In this document: positions 1-5,637 of the stretch, in pieces
How the letters are laid out: the number at the start of each line of letters is the position of its first letter
Numbering within the stretch: the first letter of the stretch is position 1
From: Phycisphaeraceae bacterium
GTDB lineage: Bacteria > Planctomycetota > Phycisphaerae > Phycisphaerales > Phycisphaeraceae
Direction: 5' to 3'
Length of the DNA: 6,703 bases
NCBI GenBank assembly: GCA_029260675.1
Contig: JAJDCV010000270.1
Location: 1-6,703, forward strand
Made by a program: the position numbers and the translations under genes
The notes under the pieces: model-generated
What the model was told of the DNA's origin: nothing
The model's input: the letters and a program-made list of their open reading frames with translations, nothing else
The model's database searches: none

Positions 1-48
1 GATGGCTGTTGCAATAATGATTAGCCGTCGATTTGTGATGTTTAACAC
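1..48 (-). CDS. Start of an unidentified membrane or secreted protein (5' fragment, continues off the left edge)
   Basis: Reading the minus strand from a GTG at 48-46, sixteen codons stay open to the window edge and give MLNITNRRLIIIATAI. A GGAGG Shine-Dalgarno sequence lies 6 nt upstream, the best-formed one in the window. Two arginines followed by a run of I/L/A residues is how a signal peptide or first membrane anchor begins, so an exported or membrane protein is inferred. The fragment is too short to name. The start lies 37 bp after the uvrB stop on the same strand with no visible terminator between them, so co-transcription with uvrB is plausible. The fragment is richer in A+T than the rest of the window. 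The alternative is that this is plain intergenic DNA and the match is chance. Confidence 0.5.
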   Translation of the reverse strand, partial: MLNITNRRLIIIATAI

Positions 49-54
49 AGTGGG

Positions 55-59
55 CCTCC
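55..59 (-). promoter_or_regulatory. Shine-Dalgarno sequence for the truncated left-edge gene
   Basis: The minus strand reads GGAGG here, followed by a 6-nt spacer (CCCACT) and a GTG codon. This is a full-strength ribosome binding site at ideal spacing. It decides the proposed GTG start, because no in-frame ATG is visible before the window edge. Confidence 0.5.
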
Positions 60-85
60 GGATTGCCTCGTCAGGATGATATCAG

Positions 86-2176
86 TCACGCCGGCTTGTG
101 CTTCTTCTTTTTCTTGATGACCTTGGTCCCCGGTGTGCCGGGCTTGGGTTTGCGGGGGCGGGTTGAGGTGGCTTTGATTTTACCCATGGTGGGTGCGGCT
201 TTGATTTCTTTGACTTTGTCGCGGAGGTGGGCGGCTTTCTCGAATTCCAGGGCGTTGGCGGCTTCGAACATCTGTTTTTCGTACTCGGCGATGAGTTCGG
301 CGCGGTCGTATGCCTGTTCGCCGTCGGGGCCTTCGCCTGCCAGCGCCTCGCGTGCGGTCTTGCGGGCGCGCAACTCCAGTTCCAGGCCCATACGGATGGC
401 TTTCTTAACCGTCTCGGGTTCGATGTTGTGTTTTTGGTTGTAGGCGAGTTGTATTTCACGGCGGCGGTTGGTTTCTTCGATCGCGGACTGCATGGCGGGG
501 CTGACCACGTCGCCGTAGAGGATGACGGTGGCGTTGACGTTGCGTGCGGCCCGGCCGATCTGCTGGATCAGGCTGGTGGTGCTGCGGAGGAACCCGGTCT
601 TGTCCGCATCCATGATCGCAACGAGGGAGACTTCCGGGAGGTCCAGGCCCTCGCGCAGGAGGTTGACTCCGACCAGGACGTCGAACTGGCCTTCGCGCAG
701 TTCTCGGAGGATCTGCACGCGGTCGAGGGTTTCAATATCGCTGTGCAGGTACCGGCAGCTAAGGCCCTCGGCCGAGAGGTAGCTCGCCAGGTCTTCGGCG
801 AGGCGTTTGGTGAGCGTAGTGACGAGTGTGCGTTCCCCGGCGGCGGCGCGCTCCTTGGCACGTACAAGTAAGTCGGGGACCTGGCCCTGTGCGGGGATGA
901 CTTCGATGGCCGGGTCGATCAGCCCGGTGGGGCGGATGATCTGCTCAACGACTTCGCCCTGGCATTTTTCCAGCTCGTACTTGCCCGGTGTCGCGGAGAC
1001 GAACACAACCTGGGGCCAGAGCTCTTCGATCTCTTGGAACTTCAACGGCCGGTTATCCAGTGCGGACGGCAGGCGGAAGCCAAAGTTGACGAGTGTGTCC
1101 TTGCGGTGCTTGTCGCCGTGGTACATCGCGCCGAGCTGGGGGATGGTGACGTGGCTCTCGTCGATGATTAATAGCCAGTCGTCCTTGGGGAAGTAGTCAA
1201 ACAGGCAGAAGGGGCGTGACCCGGCGGGCCGGTCGTCGAAGAAGCGGGAGTAGTTCTCGACGCCGGAGCAGTACCCGACCTCCTGGATCATCTCCAGGTC
1301 GTACTTGGTGCGGGCTTCGAGGCGTTGGGCTTCCAGCAGTTTGCCCTGGCTACGCAGGTGCATGACCTGTGTGGCGAGCTCGTCCTTTATGCCTGCGACG
1401 GCGGATTCGAGGCGGTCTTCCGGCATGACGTAGTGGACCGCGGGGAAGACCATCAGCTCATCTTCGTCGGCGAGCAGTTCGCCGGTGAGCGGGTCGATGA
1501 ATTGCAGGCCTTCGATCTCGTCGCCGAAGAGTTCGACGCGGTAGGCGAATTCTTCGGCGGCGGGGTGCAGTTCGATGACGTCGCCACGGACGCGGTAGCT
1601 GCCGCGCTTCAGTTCGTAGTCGTTGCGTGTGTATTGCAGGTCGGTGAGCGTGCGGAGGAAGTCCTGGCGGTCGATCTCTTCACCCTTGCGCAGCGTCAGG
1701 ACGGCGGCCTTGTACTCGTTGGGTGAGCCGAGCCCGAAGATGGCGGAGACGCTGGCGACGATGACCACGTCCCGGCGGCTGACCAGGTGGGTTGTCGCGG
1801 CGAGGCGCAGACGATCCAGGTCGTCGTTGCGCGAGGCGTCTTTTTCGATGTAGATATCCCGTTGGGGGATGTAGGCCTCGGGCTGGTAGTAGTCGTAGTA
1901 GCTGACGAAATAGCTGACCGCGTTGTCGGGGTAGAGCTCCTTGAACTCTTCGTAGAGCTGGGCGGCGAGGGTCTTGTTGTGGCTGATGACGAGGGTGGGC
2001 TTGTTGACCCGAGCGATGGTGTTGGCCATCGTGAAGGTCTTGCCCGTGCCGGTCGCGCCCAGGAGGGTCTGGTAGCGTTGGCCGGCCTGGATGCCGTCGG
2101 TGAGTTGGTCGATCGCCTGGGGCTGATCGCCCATGGGTTGGAAGTCGCTGACGAGTTGAAAGGTGTGTTCGGTCAT
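86..2176 (-). CDS. uvrB: UvrABC excinuclease subunit B (UvrB)
   Basis: UvrB is the DNA-damage-verifying helicase-like subunit of nucleotide excision repair. It is loaded by UvrA, inserts a beta-hairpin into the duplex and recruits UvrC for incision; it acts on DNA in the cytoplasm. The 696-residue product shows Walker A GATGTGKT (40-47), the tyrosine-rich beta-hairpin around YYDYYQPEAYIP (93-104), the Walker B/DEAD-like box DESH (339-342), SATPG (395-399), the helicase motif around LLREGLDLPE (507-516), and the arginine-finger motif GRAARN (541-546). A C-terminal UVR motif that contacts UvrC or UvrA covers about 625-660. After it comes a lysine/proline/arginine-rich tail (about 663-696, ending KKKKKHKPA), which makes the protein somewhat longer than E. 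coli UvrB (673). The start chosen is the ATG giving MTEHTFQLVSDFQPMGDQP, which fits the family N-terminus. The frame stays open upstream to about 2668, but that stretch lies over the divergent gene and is low-complexity. No Shine-Dalgarno sequence precedes the ATG. Identity is certain. Confidence 0.98.
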   Translation of the reverse strand: MTEHTFQLVSDFQPMGDQPQAIDQLTDGIQAGQRYQTLLGATGTGKTFTMANTIARVNKPTLVISHNKTLAAQLYEEFKELYPDNAVSYFVSYYDYYQPEAYIPQRDIYIEKDASRNDDLDRLRLAATTHLVSRRDVVIVASVSAIFGLGSPNEYKAAVLTLRKGEEIDRQDFLRTLTDLQYTRNDYELKRGSYRVRGDVIELHPAAEEFAYRVELFGDEIEGLQFIDPLTGELLADEDELMVFPAVHYVMPEDRLESAVAGIKDELATQVMHLRSQGKLLEAQRLEARTKYDLEMIQEVGYCSGVENYSRFFDDRPAGSRPFCLFDYFPKDDWLLIIDESHVTIPQLGAMYHGDKHRKDTLVNFGFRLPSALDNRPLKFQEIEELWPQVVFVSATPGKYELEKCQGEVVEQIIRPTGLIDPAIEVIPAQGQVPDLLVRAKERAAAGERTLVTTLTKRLAEDLASYLSAEGLSCRYLHSDIETLDRVQILRELREGQFDVLVGVNLLREGLDLPEVSLVAIMDADKTGFLRSTTSLIQQIGRAARNVNATVILYGDVVSPAMQSAIEETNRRREIQLAYNQKHNIEPETVKKAIRMGLELELRARKTAREALAGEGPDGEQAYDRAELIAEYEKQMFEAANALEFEKAAHLRDKVKEIKAAPTMGKIKATSTRPRKPKPGTPGTKVIKKKKKHKPA

Positions 2177-2189
2177 AGCGGTCAGGGGT

Positions 2190-2195
2190 ATTGTA
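2190..2195 (-). promoter_or_regulatory. uvrB: Candidate -10 element for uvrB
   Basis: The minus strand reads TACAAT, matching five of six bases of the sigma-70 -10 consensus in a GC-rich context. It ends 13 nt before the uvrB ATG, so transcription would start only about 7 nt upstream of the start codon and give a nearly leaderless message. That would agree with the absence of a Shine-Dalgarno sequence. No convincing -35 hexamer lies about 17 nt upstream. Confidence 0.25.
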
Positions 2196-2258
2196 GTGGC
2201 CTGTCCGGCGGCCGGCGGGGCAGAGAATAATCTGACGCCCTGGCGGGTTATGTCCTTG

Positions 2259-2272
2259 CGAACGCCGGGTCG
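2259..2272. promoter_or_regulatory. Imperfect palindrome resembling a Gram-positive-type LexA (SOS) box
   Basis: The sequence CGAAC-GCCG-GGTCG matches nine of the ten arm bases of the Bacillus/Actinobacteria LexA box, CGAAC-N4-GTTCG. It lies 83 nt upstream of the uvrB start and 26 nt before the divergent gene. uvrB is a classic SOS target, which raises interest. However, a single imperfect match in GC-rich DNA can arise by chance, and I do not know the LexA motif of this organism. Confidence 0.18.
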
Positions 2273-2297
2273 CCGATAGGGGGGTGTCAGGTCATCC

Positions 2298-3974
2298 ATG
2301 AACCAAGCGATCACACACACACATGCAGACCGCGGGGGAGAGGCCGACCGATGGACCGTGTGGGTCCGGTGGGCATCGGTTTTCGCGGCGGTGGTCGGGC
2401 TGTTATTGGTGATGAGCGTGTTGCCGGTCGGGGAGGCCATTGAACGGCTGGAGTCCTGGATCACGAGCCTGGGGGTCTGGGGCCCGGCGGTGTTTGCGGC
2501 GTTGTATGTTGTGGCAACGGTGCTGATGCTCCCGGGTTGGGCGTTGACGCTGGCGGCGGGTGCGATCTTTGGTTTGTGGATCGGATTAGCGACCGTGTCG
2601 GTGGGGTCGACCACGGGTGCGGCGGGGGCGTTCCTGATCAGCCGATACCTGGCACGAGATAAGATCACCAGGCGGTTTGGCGGTCACCCCAAGTTCCGCG
2701 CGATCGATCGGGCAGTCGGTGAGGGGGGGTGGAAGATCGTGGCGATGTTGCGGTTAAGCCCCGTCGTGCCGTTCAATGTGCAGAACTATCTTTACGGGTT
2801 GACGGCGATCCGCTTCTGGCCGGCCGTGTTGGCGAGTTGGGTGGCGATGCTGCCGGGGACGTTTTTGTATGTCTACCTGGGGTACGCCGGGCGGCAAGCG
2901 GCGGGGGGAATCACAGGCGGTGGCCCGGGCGGTGTCGGGCGCGTAGCCATGATAGGGGTCGGGATGGTGGCGACATTGATCCTCATCTTTTATCTCACAC
3001 GCCTGTCGACACGAGCCATCAGGTCGCATACCCAAGTATTAGATCTTACCGAGGAGATAGACGTGACTGAGAACAGACAAGGCCAAAAGAAACCGATAGG
3101 CAAGTGGGGCGTGATCGCCATGACGGGGCTCGCGGTCGTGGTGCTCGGCGCCGGGGTGTATGCCCGTATCCACCCGCAGATGATCACGGGTCTTTTATCC
3201 GCGCTGGCAGGCCCCCCGGCGGTCGCGATGACCGAGGCCTATGACAAACCGGCGGCCGATCAAGAGGGCGTTTTTGATCACAGCCCGTTTGATGCGATCC
3301 TCAGCAAGCACGTCGATGCCGATGGCTGGGTGGACTACGGTGCGTTGGCTGAGGATGCCGAGGGGTTGGATACGTACATCGCTTCGCTAGCCGATGCACC
3401 GTTTGACGCACTTGGGCGGGATGAGAAGCTGGCTTATCTCATCAACGCCTACAACGCCTTCACGCTGCGTCTGATCCTGGATCACTACCCGATCAAGAGC
3501 ATCAAGGACATCCCGTCGGCCAAACGTTGGGACGCAAAACGTTGGGGATTGGCGGGGGGAAACTCCGGGGGCGGTGGGACGTACAGCCTCAACCAGATCG
3601 AACACGAGTTGATCCGCCCGAAGTTCGTGGAGCCGAGGATTCATTTCGCACTGGTTTGTGCGGCGTATAGCTGTCCCAAGCTTCGTAACGAGGCGTACAC
3701 CGGCGAACAGCTTGAAGCCCAGTTGCGCGACCAGGCTGTGTACACCCACACACACGATCGCTGGTTCCGCTTCGATCAGGCGAAAGACACGGTCTATCTG
3801 ACGGCGCTGTATAACTGGTATGGCGGCGACTTCGAATCGGTGGCGGACAGTGTGTTAGATTACGTCGCCGACCAGGTTCCCGATCTGCGTGCGTCGATGG
3901 ATTCGGGGCGCGTGCCGAAGGTCCGTTGGCTGGATTACGATTGGAAACTCAATGATGTGCACAACGCACCGTGA
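2298..3974 (+). CDS. TVP38/TMEM64 (VTT-domain) membrane protein fused to a DUF547 domain
   Basis: The 558-residue product has two recognisable parts. Residues 1-240 are a TVP38/TMEM64 (SNARE-associated/DedA-like, VTT) membrane protein: hydrophobic segments at about 24-43, 62-83, 85-115, 145-162, 172-195 and 213-234, with the family motif RLSPVVPFNVQNYLYGLT (152-169). VTT proteins are linked to lipid scrambling or translocation across membranes. After a polar linker (about 240-270) comes another membrane span (271-289), and then a DUF547 domain (about 325-515) with LINAYNAFTLRLILDHYP (381-398), the LNQIEHELIRPKF segment (431-443) and HFALVCAAYSCPKL (449-462), including cysteines 454 and 459. 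DUF547 has no firmly established function; here it probably faces the periplasm (inference). The start ATG has a modest AGG 6 nt upstream. The gene is first in a three-gene set and overlaps the glycosyltransferase start by 23 nt. The two parts are often separate proteins, and a good internal start lies at the junction. The domain calls are secure; whether one polypeptide or two are made is open. Confidence 0.9.
   Translation: MNQAITHTHADRGGEADRWTVWVRWASVFAAVVGLLLVMSVLPVGEAIERLESWITSLGVWGPAVFAALYVVATVLMLPGWALTLAAGAIFGLWIGLATVSVGSTTGAAGAFLISRYLARDKITRRFGGHPKFRAIDRAVGEGGWKIVAMLRLSPVVPFNVQNYLYGLTAIRFWPAVLASWVAMLPGTFLYVYLGYAGRQAAGGITGGGPGGVGRVAMIGVGMVATLILIFYLTRLSTRAIRSHTQVLDLTEEIDVTENRQGQKKPIGKWGVIAMTGLAVVVLGAGVYARIHPQMITGLLSALAGPPAVAMTEAYDKPAADQEGVFDHSPFDAILSKHVDADGWVDYGALAEDAEGLDTYIASLADAPFDALGRDEKLAYLINAYNAFTLRLILDHYPIKSIKDIPSAKRWDAKRWGLAGGNSGGGGTYSLNQIEHELIRPKFVEPRIHFALVCAAYSCPKLRNEAYTGEQLEAQLRDQAVYTHTHDRWFRFDQAKDTVYLTALYNWYGGDFESVADSVLDYVADQVPDLRASMDSGRVPKVRWLDYDWKLNDVHNAP
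2312..2323 (+). repeat. (CA)6 dinucleotide tract in the 5' end of the TVP38-DUF547 gene
   Basis: Six CA units encode part of the N-terminal THTH sequence (residues 6-9) of the fusion protein. A shorter CA run at 3747-3755 encodes a second THTH (483-486). A dinucleotide tract just after a start codon could slip and switch the frame, but six units is short and no other evidence of phase variation is seen. Confidence 0.4.
3051..3065 (+). promoter_or_regulatory. Internal Shine-Dalgarno and GTG start at the TVP38/DUF547 junction
   Basis: GAGGAG (3051-3056), a 6-nt spacer and GTG (3063-3065) form a well-shaped translation start inside the fusion gene and in its reading frame at Val256. Translation from here would give a 303-residue protein starting TENRQGQKKP after its initiator, with a single membrane anchor (271-289 of the fusion) followed by DUF547, which is a normal stand-alone DUF547 layout. 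Local GC is lower than in the flanks (23 of 50 bases at 3041-3090), as expected for a former intergenic region. This is either an active internal start or a relic of two merged genes. Confidence 0.5.
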
Positions 3975-4797
3975 AGATAGGCTTGGGGAGTTAACGGGGG
4001 CACCGGGGGTGTCGGGGCTTTCGGTAATCGTGCCGGCTTGGAACGAGGCGGCGGCGATCGGGCCGACCCTCGAAGCGCTTAAGACCTGCGCGGGTGGGAG
4101 TCGTCCTGAGTTGATCGTGGCCGACGGGGGCAGTGAAGACTCCACACAGAAGATCGCCCGGTCGATGGGCGCTGTTGTGGTGAGCTCTGATCCGGGGCGT
4201 GCGCATCAGATGAACGCCGGGGCGGCGGCGGCGGCCGGTGAATGGTTGTTGTTTCTCCACGCCGACACGCTCGTCCCGGGTGACTACCCAAGGAAAATCC
4301 GTGATACGCTTGCCCAGCCGGGCGTGGTCGCCGGGGCGTTTCAGCTCGGCATTGATGCCCCCAACCGATCATTGCGGGCGATCGAATGGTGCGTGAATCT
4401 GCGTAGCCGATGGCGGTCGTTGCCCTATGGGGATCAGGGGTTGTTCATGCGTGCCCAGACGTTCCACAGCTTGGGGGGGTACGCGGACCTGCCGGTGATG
4501 GAGGACTATGAACTGGTACGCCGATTGAGCAAGCGAGGACGGGTACGGCTGGCACCGGCAAGCGTCAGAACCTCGGCCCGGCGTTGGCTGCGCCAAGGCA
4601 TCGTCTGTGCGACGATGACCAATCAGGCGTGTATCATCGGGTATCACTTGGGGGTCAACCCCTACCGGTTGGCGGCGTGGCGGGACGGGCGGTGTGTATC
4701 GAGGCATGACACGGATTGGCAGGACCACGATGCGGATAGCACTCACGGGCGCACGGGGGTTGATCGGCAGCACGCTACATCATCGGCTGACGGATGA
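3952..4797 (+). CDS. Family-2 glycosyltransferase, TIGR04283 type (arsenosugar biosynthesis / rSAM-selenodomain-associated transferase 2)
   Basis: A GT-A fold glycosyltransferase that should transfer a sugar from a nucleotide donor; acceptor unknown. From the chosen start (281 residues), it shows SVIVPAWNE (24-32), the nucleotide-binding VADGGSEDST (56-65), the metal-site-like LLFLHADT (99-106), PYGDQG (158-163), the acidic MEDYEL (183-188), TSARRW (207-212) and the family-like end GYHLGVNPYRLAAW (230-243). These features fit TIGR04283, whose members are often encoded near the arsenosugar radical-SAM enzyme ArsS; no such gene is visible here. The start is uncertain: ATG at 3952 or 3955 overlaps the upstream gene by about 20 nt, whereas a GTG at 4009 would begin just before the conserved core. 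An open frame back to 3889 is less likely. The last ~38 residues (after about 243) do not look like the family and lie largely within the overlap with the next gene, so this end may be read-through or reflect a frameshift. Confidence 0.88.
   Translation: MMCTTHREDRLGELTGAPGVSGLSVIVPAWNEAAAIGPTLEALKTCAGGSRPELIVADGGSEDSTQKIARSMGAVVVSSDPGRAHQMNAGAAAAAGEWLLFLHADTLVPGDYPRKIRDTLAQPGVVAGAFQLGIDAPNRSLRAIEWCVNLRSRWRSLPYGDQGLFMRAQTFHSLGGYADLPVMEDYELVRRLSKRGRVRLAPASVRTSARRWLRQGIVCATMTNQACIIGYHLGVNPYRLAAWRDGRCVSRHDTDWQDHDADSTHGRTGVDRQHATSSADG
4721..4724 (+). promoter_or_regulatory. Shine-Dalgarno-like AGGA for the epimerase gene
   Basis: AGGA lies 5 nt before the ATG at 4730 and supports that start over the in-frame ATGs at 4694 and 4706. 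It sits inside the 3' end of the glycosyltransferase frame, so translation of the two genes may be coupled. Confidence 0.4.
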
Positions 4798-5623
4798 CGG
4801 CCACGAGGTGATCCGTGTCGGCCGGTACCAATCGACCGATCCGCCGGACGTTCGGTGGTCGGTGCCGCACGGCCAACTCAACGGTTCATTGCTGGAAAGG
4901 CTGGATGCGGTGGTTCATCTGGCGGGCGAGCCGATCGTGGGGAAGTGGACACACGAAAAGAAGCGAGCGATCCGCGAAAGCCGGGTGGACGGGACGCGCC
5001 TGCTCGCGGCAACCCTGGCGAACCTGCAACACAAGCCGGGAGTGTTGATCAGTGCCTCAGCCATCGGGTTCTACGGGGACCGGGGCGATGAAGTGTTAGA
5101 CGAGACCAGCGGGCCGGGCGAGGGGTTTCTGGCGGGTGTGTGTCAAGCTTGGGAGTCGGCGGCGCAGCCGGCAGTGGAGGCGGGCATCCGCGTTGTGCAC
5201 CCGCGCATCGGTGTGGTCATCAGCCGGGACGGTGGGGCGCTTAAGAAGATGCTGCCGGCGTTCCGCTTGGGCGTGGGCGGGCCATTGGGTAGCGGTTCGC
5301 AGTGGATGAGTTGGATCGGATTGGGCGATGTGGTTGGCGCGGTGTTGCATCTGATCGCCGACAGTTCAGTATCGGGCCCGGTGAACCTCGTATCACCCGA
5401 GCCGGTGACCAACAGGCAATTCACACGGGCGCTGGCGGGTGTGTTGCGCCGTCCTGCTGTGCTGCCTGTGCCTAAGTTCGCGGCAAGGCTGGCGTTTGGG
5501 AGGCTGGCGGACGAGGCACTATTCGCCAGCCAACGGGCTGAGCCGGGGGTGCTGGATCGCAGCGGGTACGTGTTTACCCAGCCCCGGCTGGAGCAGGCGT
5601 TGGGGGCGGCGCTGGGACGGTAG
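4730..5623 (+). CDS. TIGR01777-family NAD(P)-dependent epimerase (YfcH-like, with C-terminal DUF1731)
   Basis: This is an extended short-chain dehydrogenase/epimerase of 297 residues, the usual length for the TIGR01777/YfcH family; its natural substrate is not established. The N-terminal Rossmann motif TGARGLIGS (6-14) binds the dinucleotide. VVHLAGEPIVGKWT (61-74), the ESRVDGTRLL segment (83-92) and SASAIGFYGDRGDE (108-121, with Tyr115 as the likely catalytic tyrosine) are typical of the family. So are GSGSQWMSWIGLGD (187-200) and VSPEPVTNRQFTRAL (221-235). The C-terminal DUF1731 part (about 245-295) contains LPVPKFAARLAFGRLADEALFASQR-like sequence. The start at 4730 gives MRIALTGARG, matching family N-termini, and has AGGA 5 nt upstream. 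The gene overlaps the preceding glycosyltransferase frame by 68 nt and ends 14 bp from the convergent transporter gene. It could modify a sugar used by the neighbouring glycosyltransferase, but many family members sit in unrelated contexts. Confidence 0.93.
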   Translation: MRIALTGARGLIGSTLHHRLTDDGHEVIRVGRYQSTDPPDVRWSVPHGQLNGSLLERLDAVVHLAGEPIVGKWTHEKKRAIRESRVDGTRLLAATLANLQHKPGVLISASAIGFYGDRGDEVLDETSGPGEGFLAGVCQAWESAAQPAVEAGIRVVHPRIGVVISRDGGALKKMLPAFRLGVGGPLGSGSQWMSWIGLGDVVGAVLHLIADSSVSGPVNLVSPEPVTNRQFTRALAGVLRRPAVLPVPKFAARLAFGRLADEALFASQRAEPGVLDRSGYVFTQPRLEQALGAALGR

Positions 5624-5637
5624 CGGTTGTCACATCG

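Larger units (their letters stand above)
2177..2297. promoter_or_regulatory. Divergent intergenic region between uvrB and the TVP38-DUF547 gene
   Basis: These 121 bp separate two divergent starts, so promoters for both directions are expected here (inference). For uvrB I see TACAAT (2195-2190, minus) and a second weak pair, AGGACA (2256-2251) and GATTAT (2232-2227) with an 18-nt spacer. For the plus strand there is AATAAT (2226-2231) without a good -35 partner. An AGG at 2289-2291, 6 nt before the ATG at 2298, could serve as ribosome binding site for the plus-strand gene. An imperfect hairpin is possible at 2201-2223 (CTGTCC pairing with GGGCAG-like bases). None of these elements is strong alone. 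Confidence 0.5.

Noticed and set aside
227..871. 214-codon plus-strand open frame antisense to uvrB
   Set aside because: It mirrors UvrB codons in GC-rich DNA, has no recognisable domain and no ribosome binding site; the same holds for the frames at 1325-1726 and 1787-2230.
2201..2223. CTGT...GCAG arrangement upstream of uvrB as an E. coli-type LexA box
   Set aside because: The arms are spaced too far apart for CTGT-N8-ACAG and the right arm is imperfect; at most it is a weak hairpin.
2201..2223. Imperfect hairpin as an intrinsic terminator
   Set aside because: It has mismatches in the stem, no following T-tract, and sits upstream of gene starts, not after stops.
2177..2668. Upstream extension of the uvrB frame (164 further codons)
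   Set aside because: It lies across the intergenic region and antisense to the TVP38-DUF547 gene, has low-complexity composition, and the family N-terminus begins at the ATG at 2176.
2312..3755. The two THTH-encoding CA tracts as a duplicated element
   Set aside because: The shared stretch is only about 9-12 bases of simple CA repeat and the flanking sequences differ, so independent origin is more likely.
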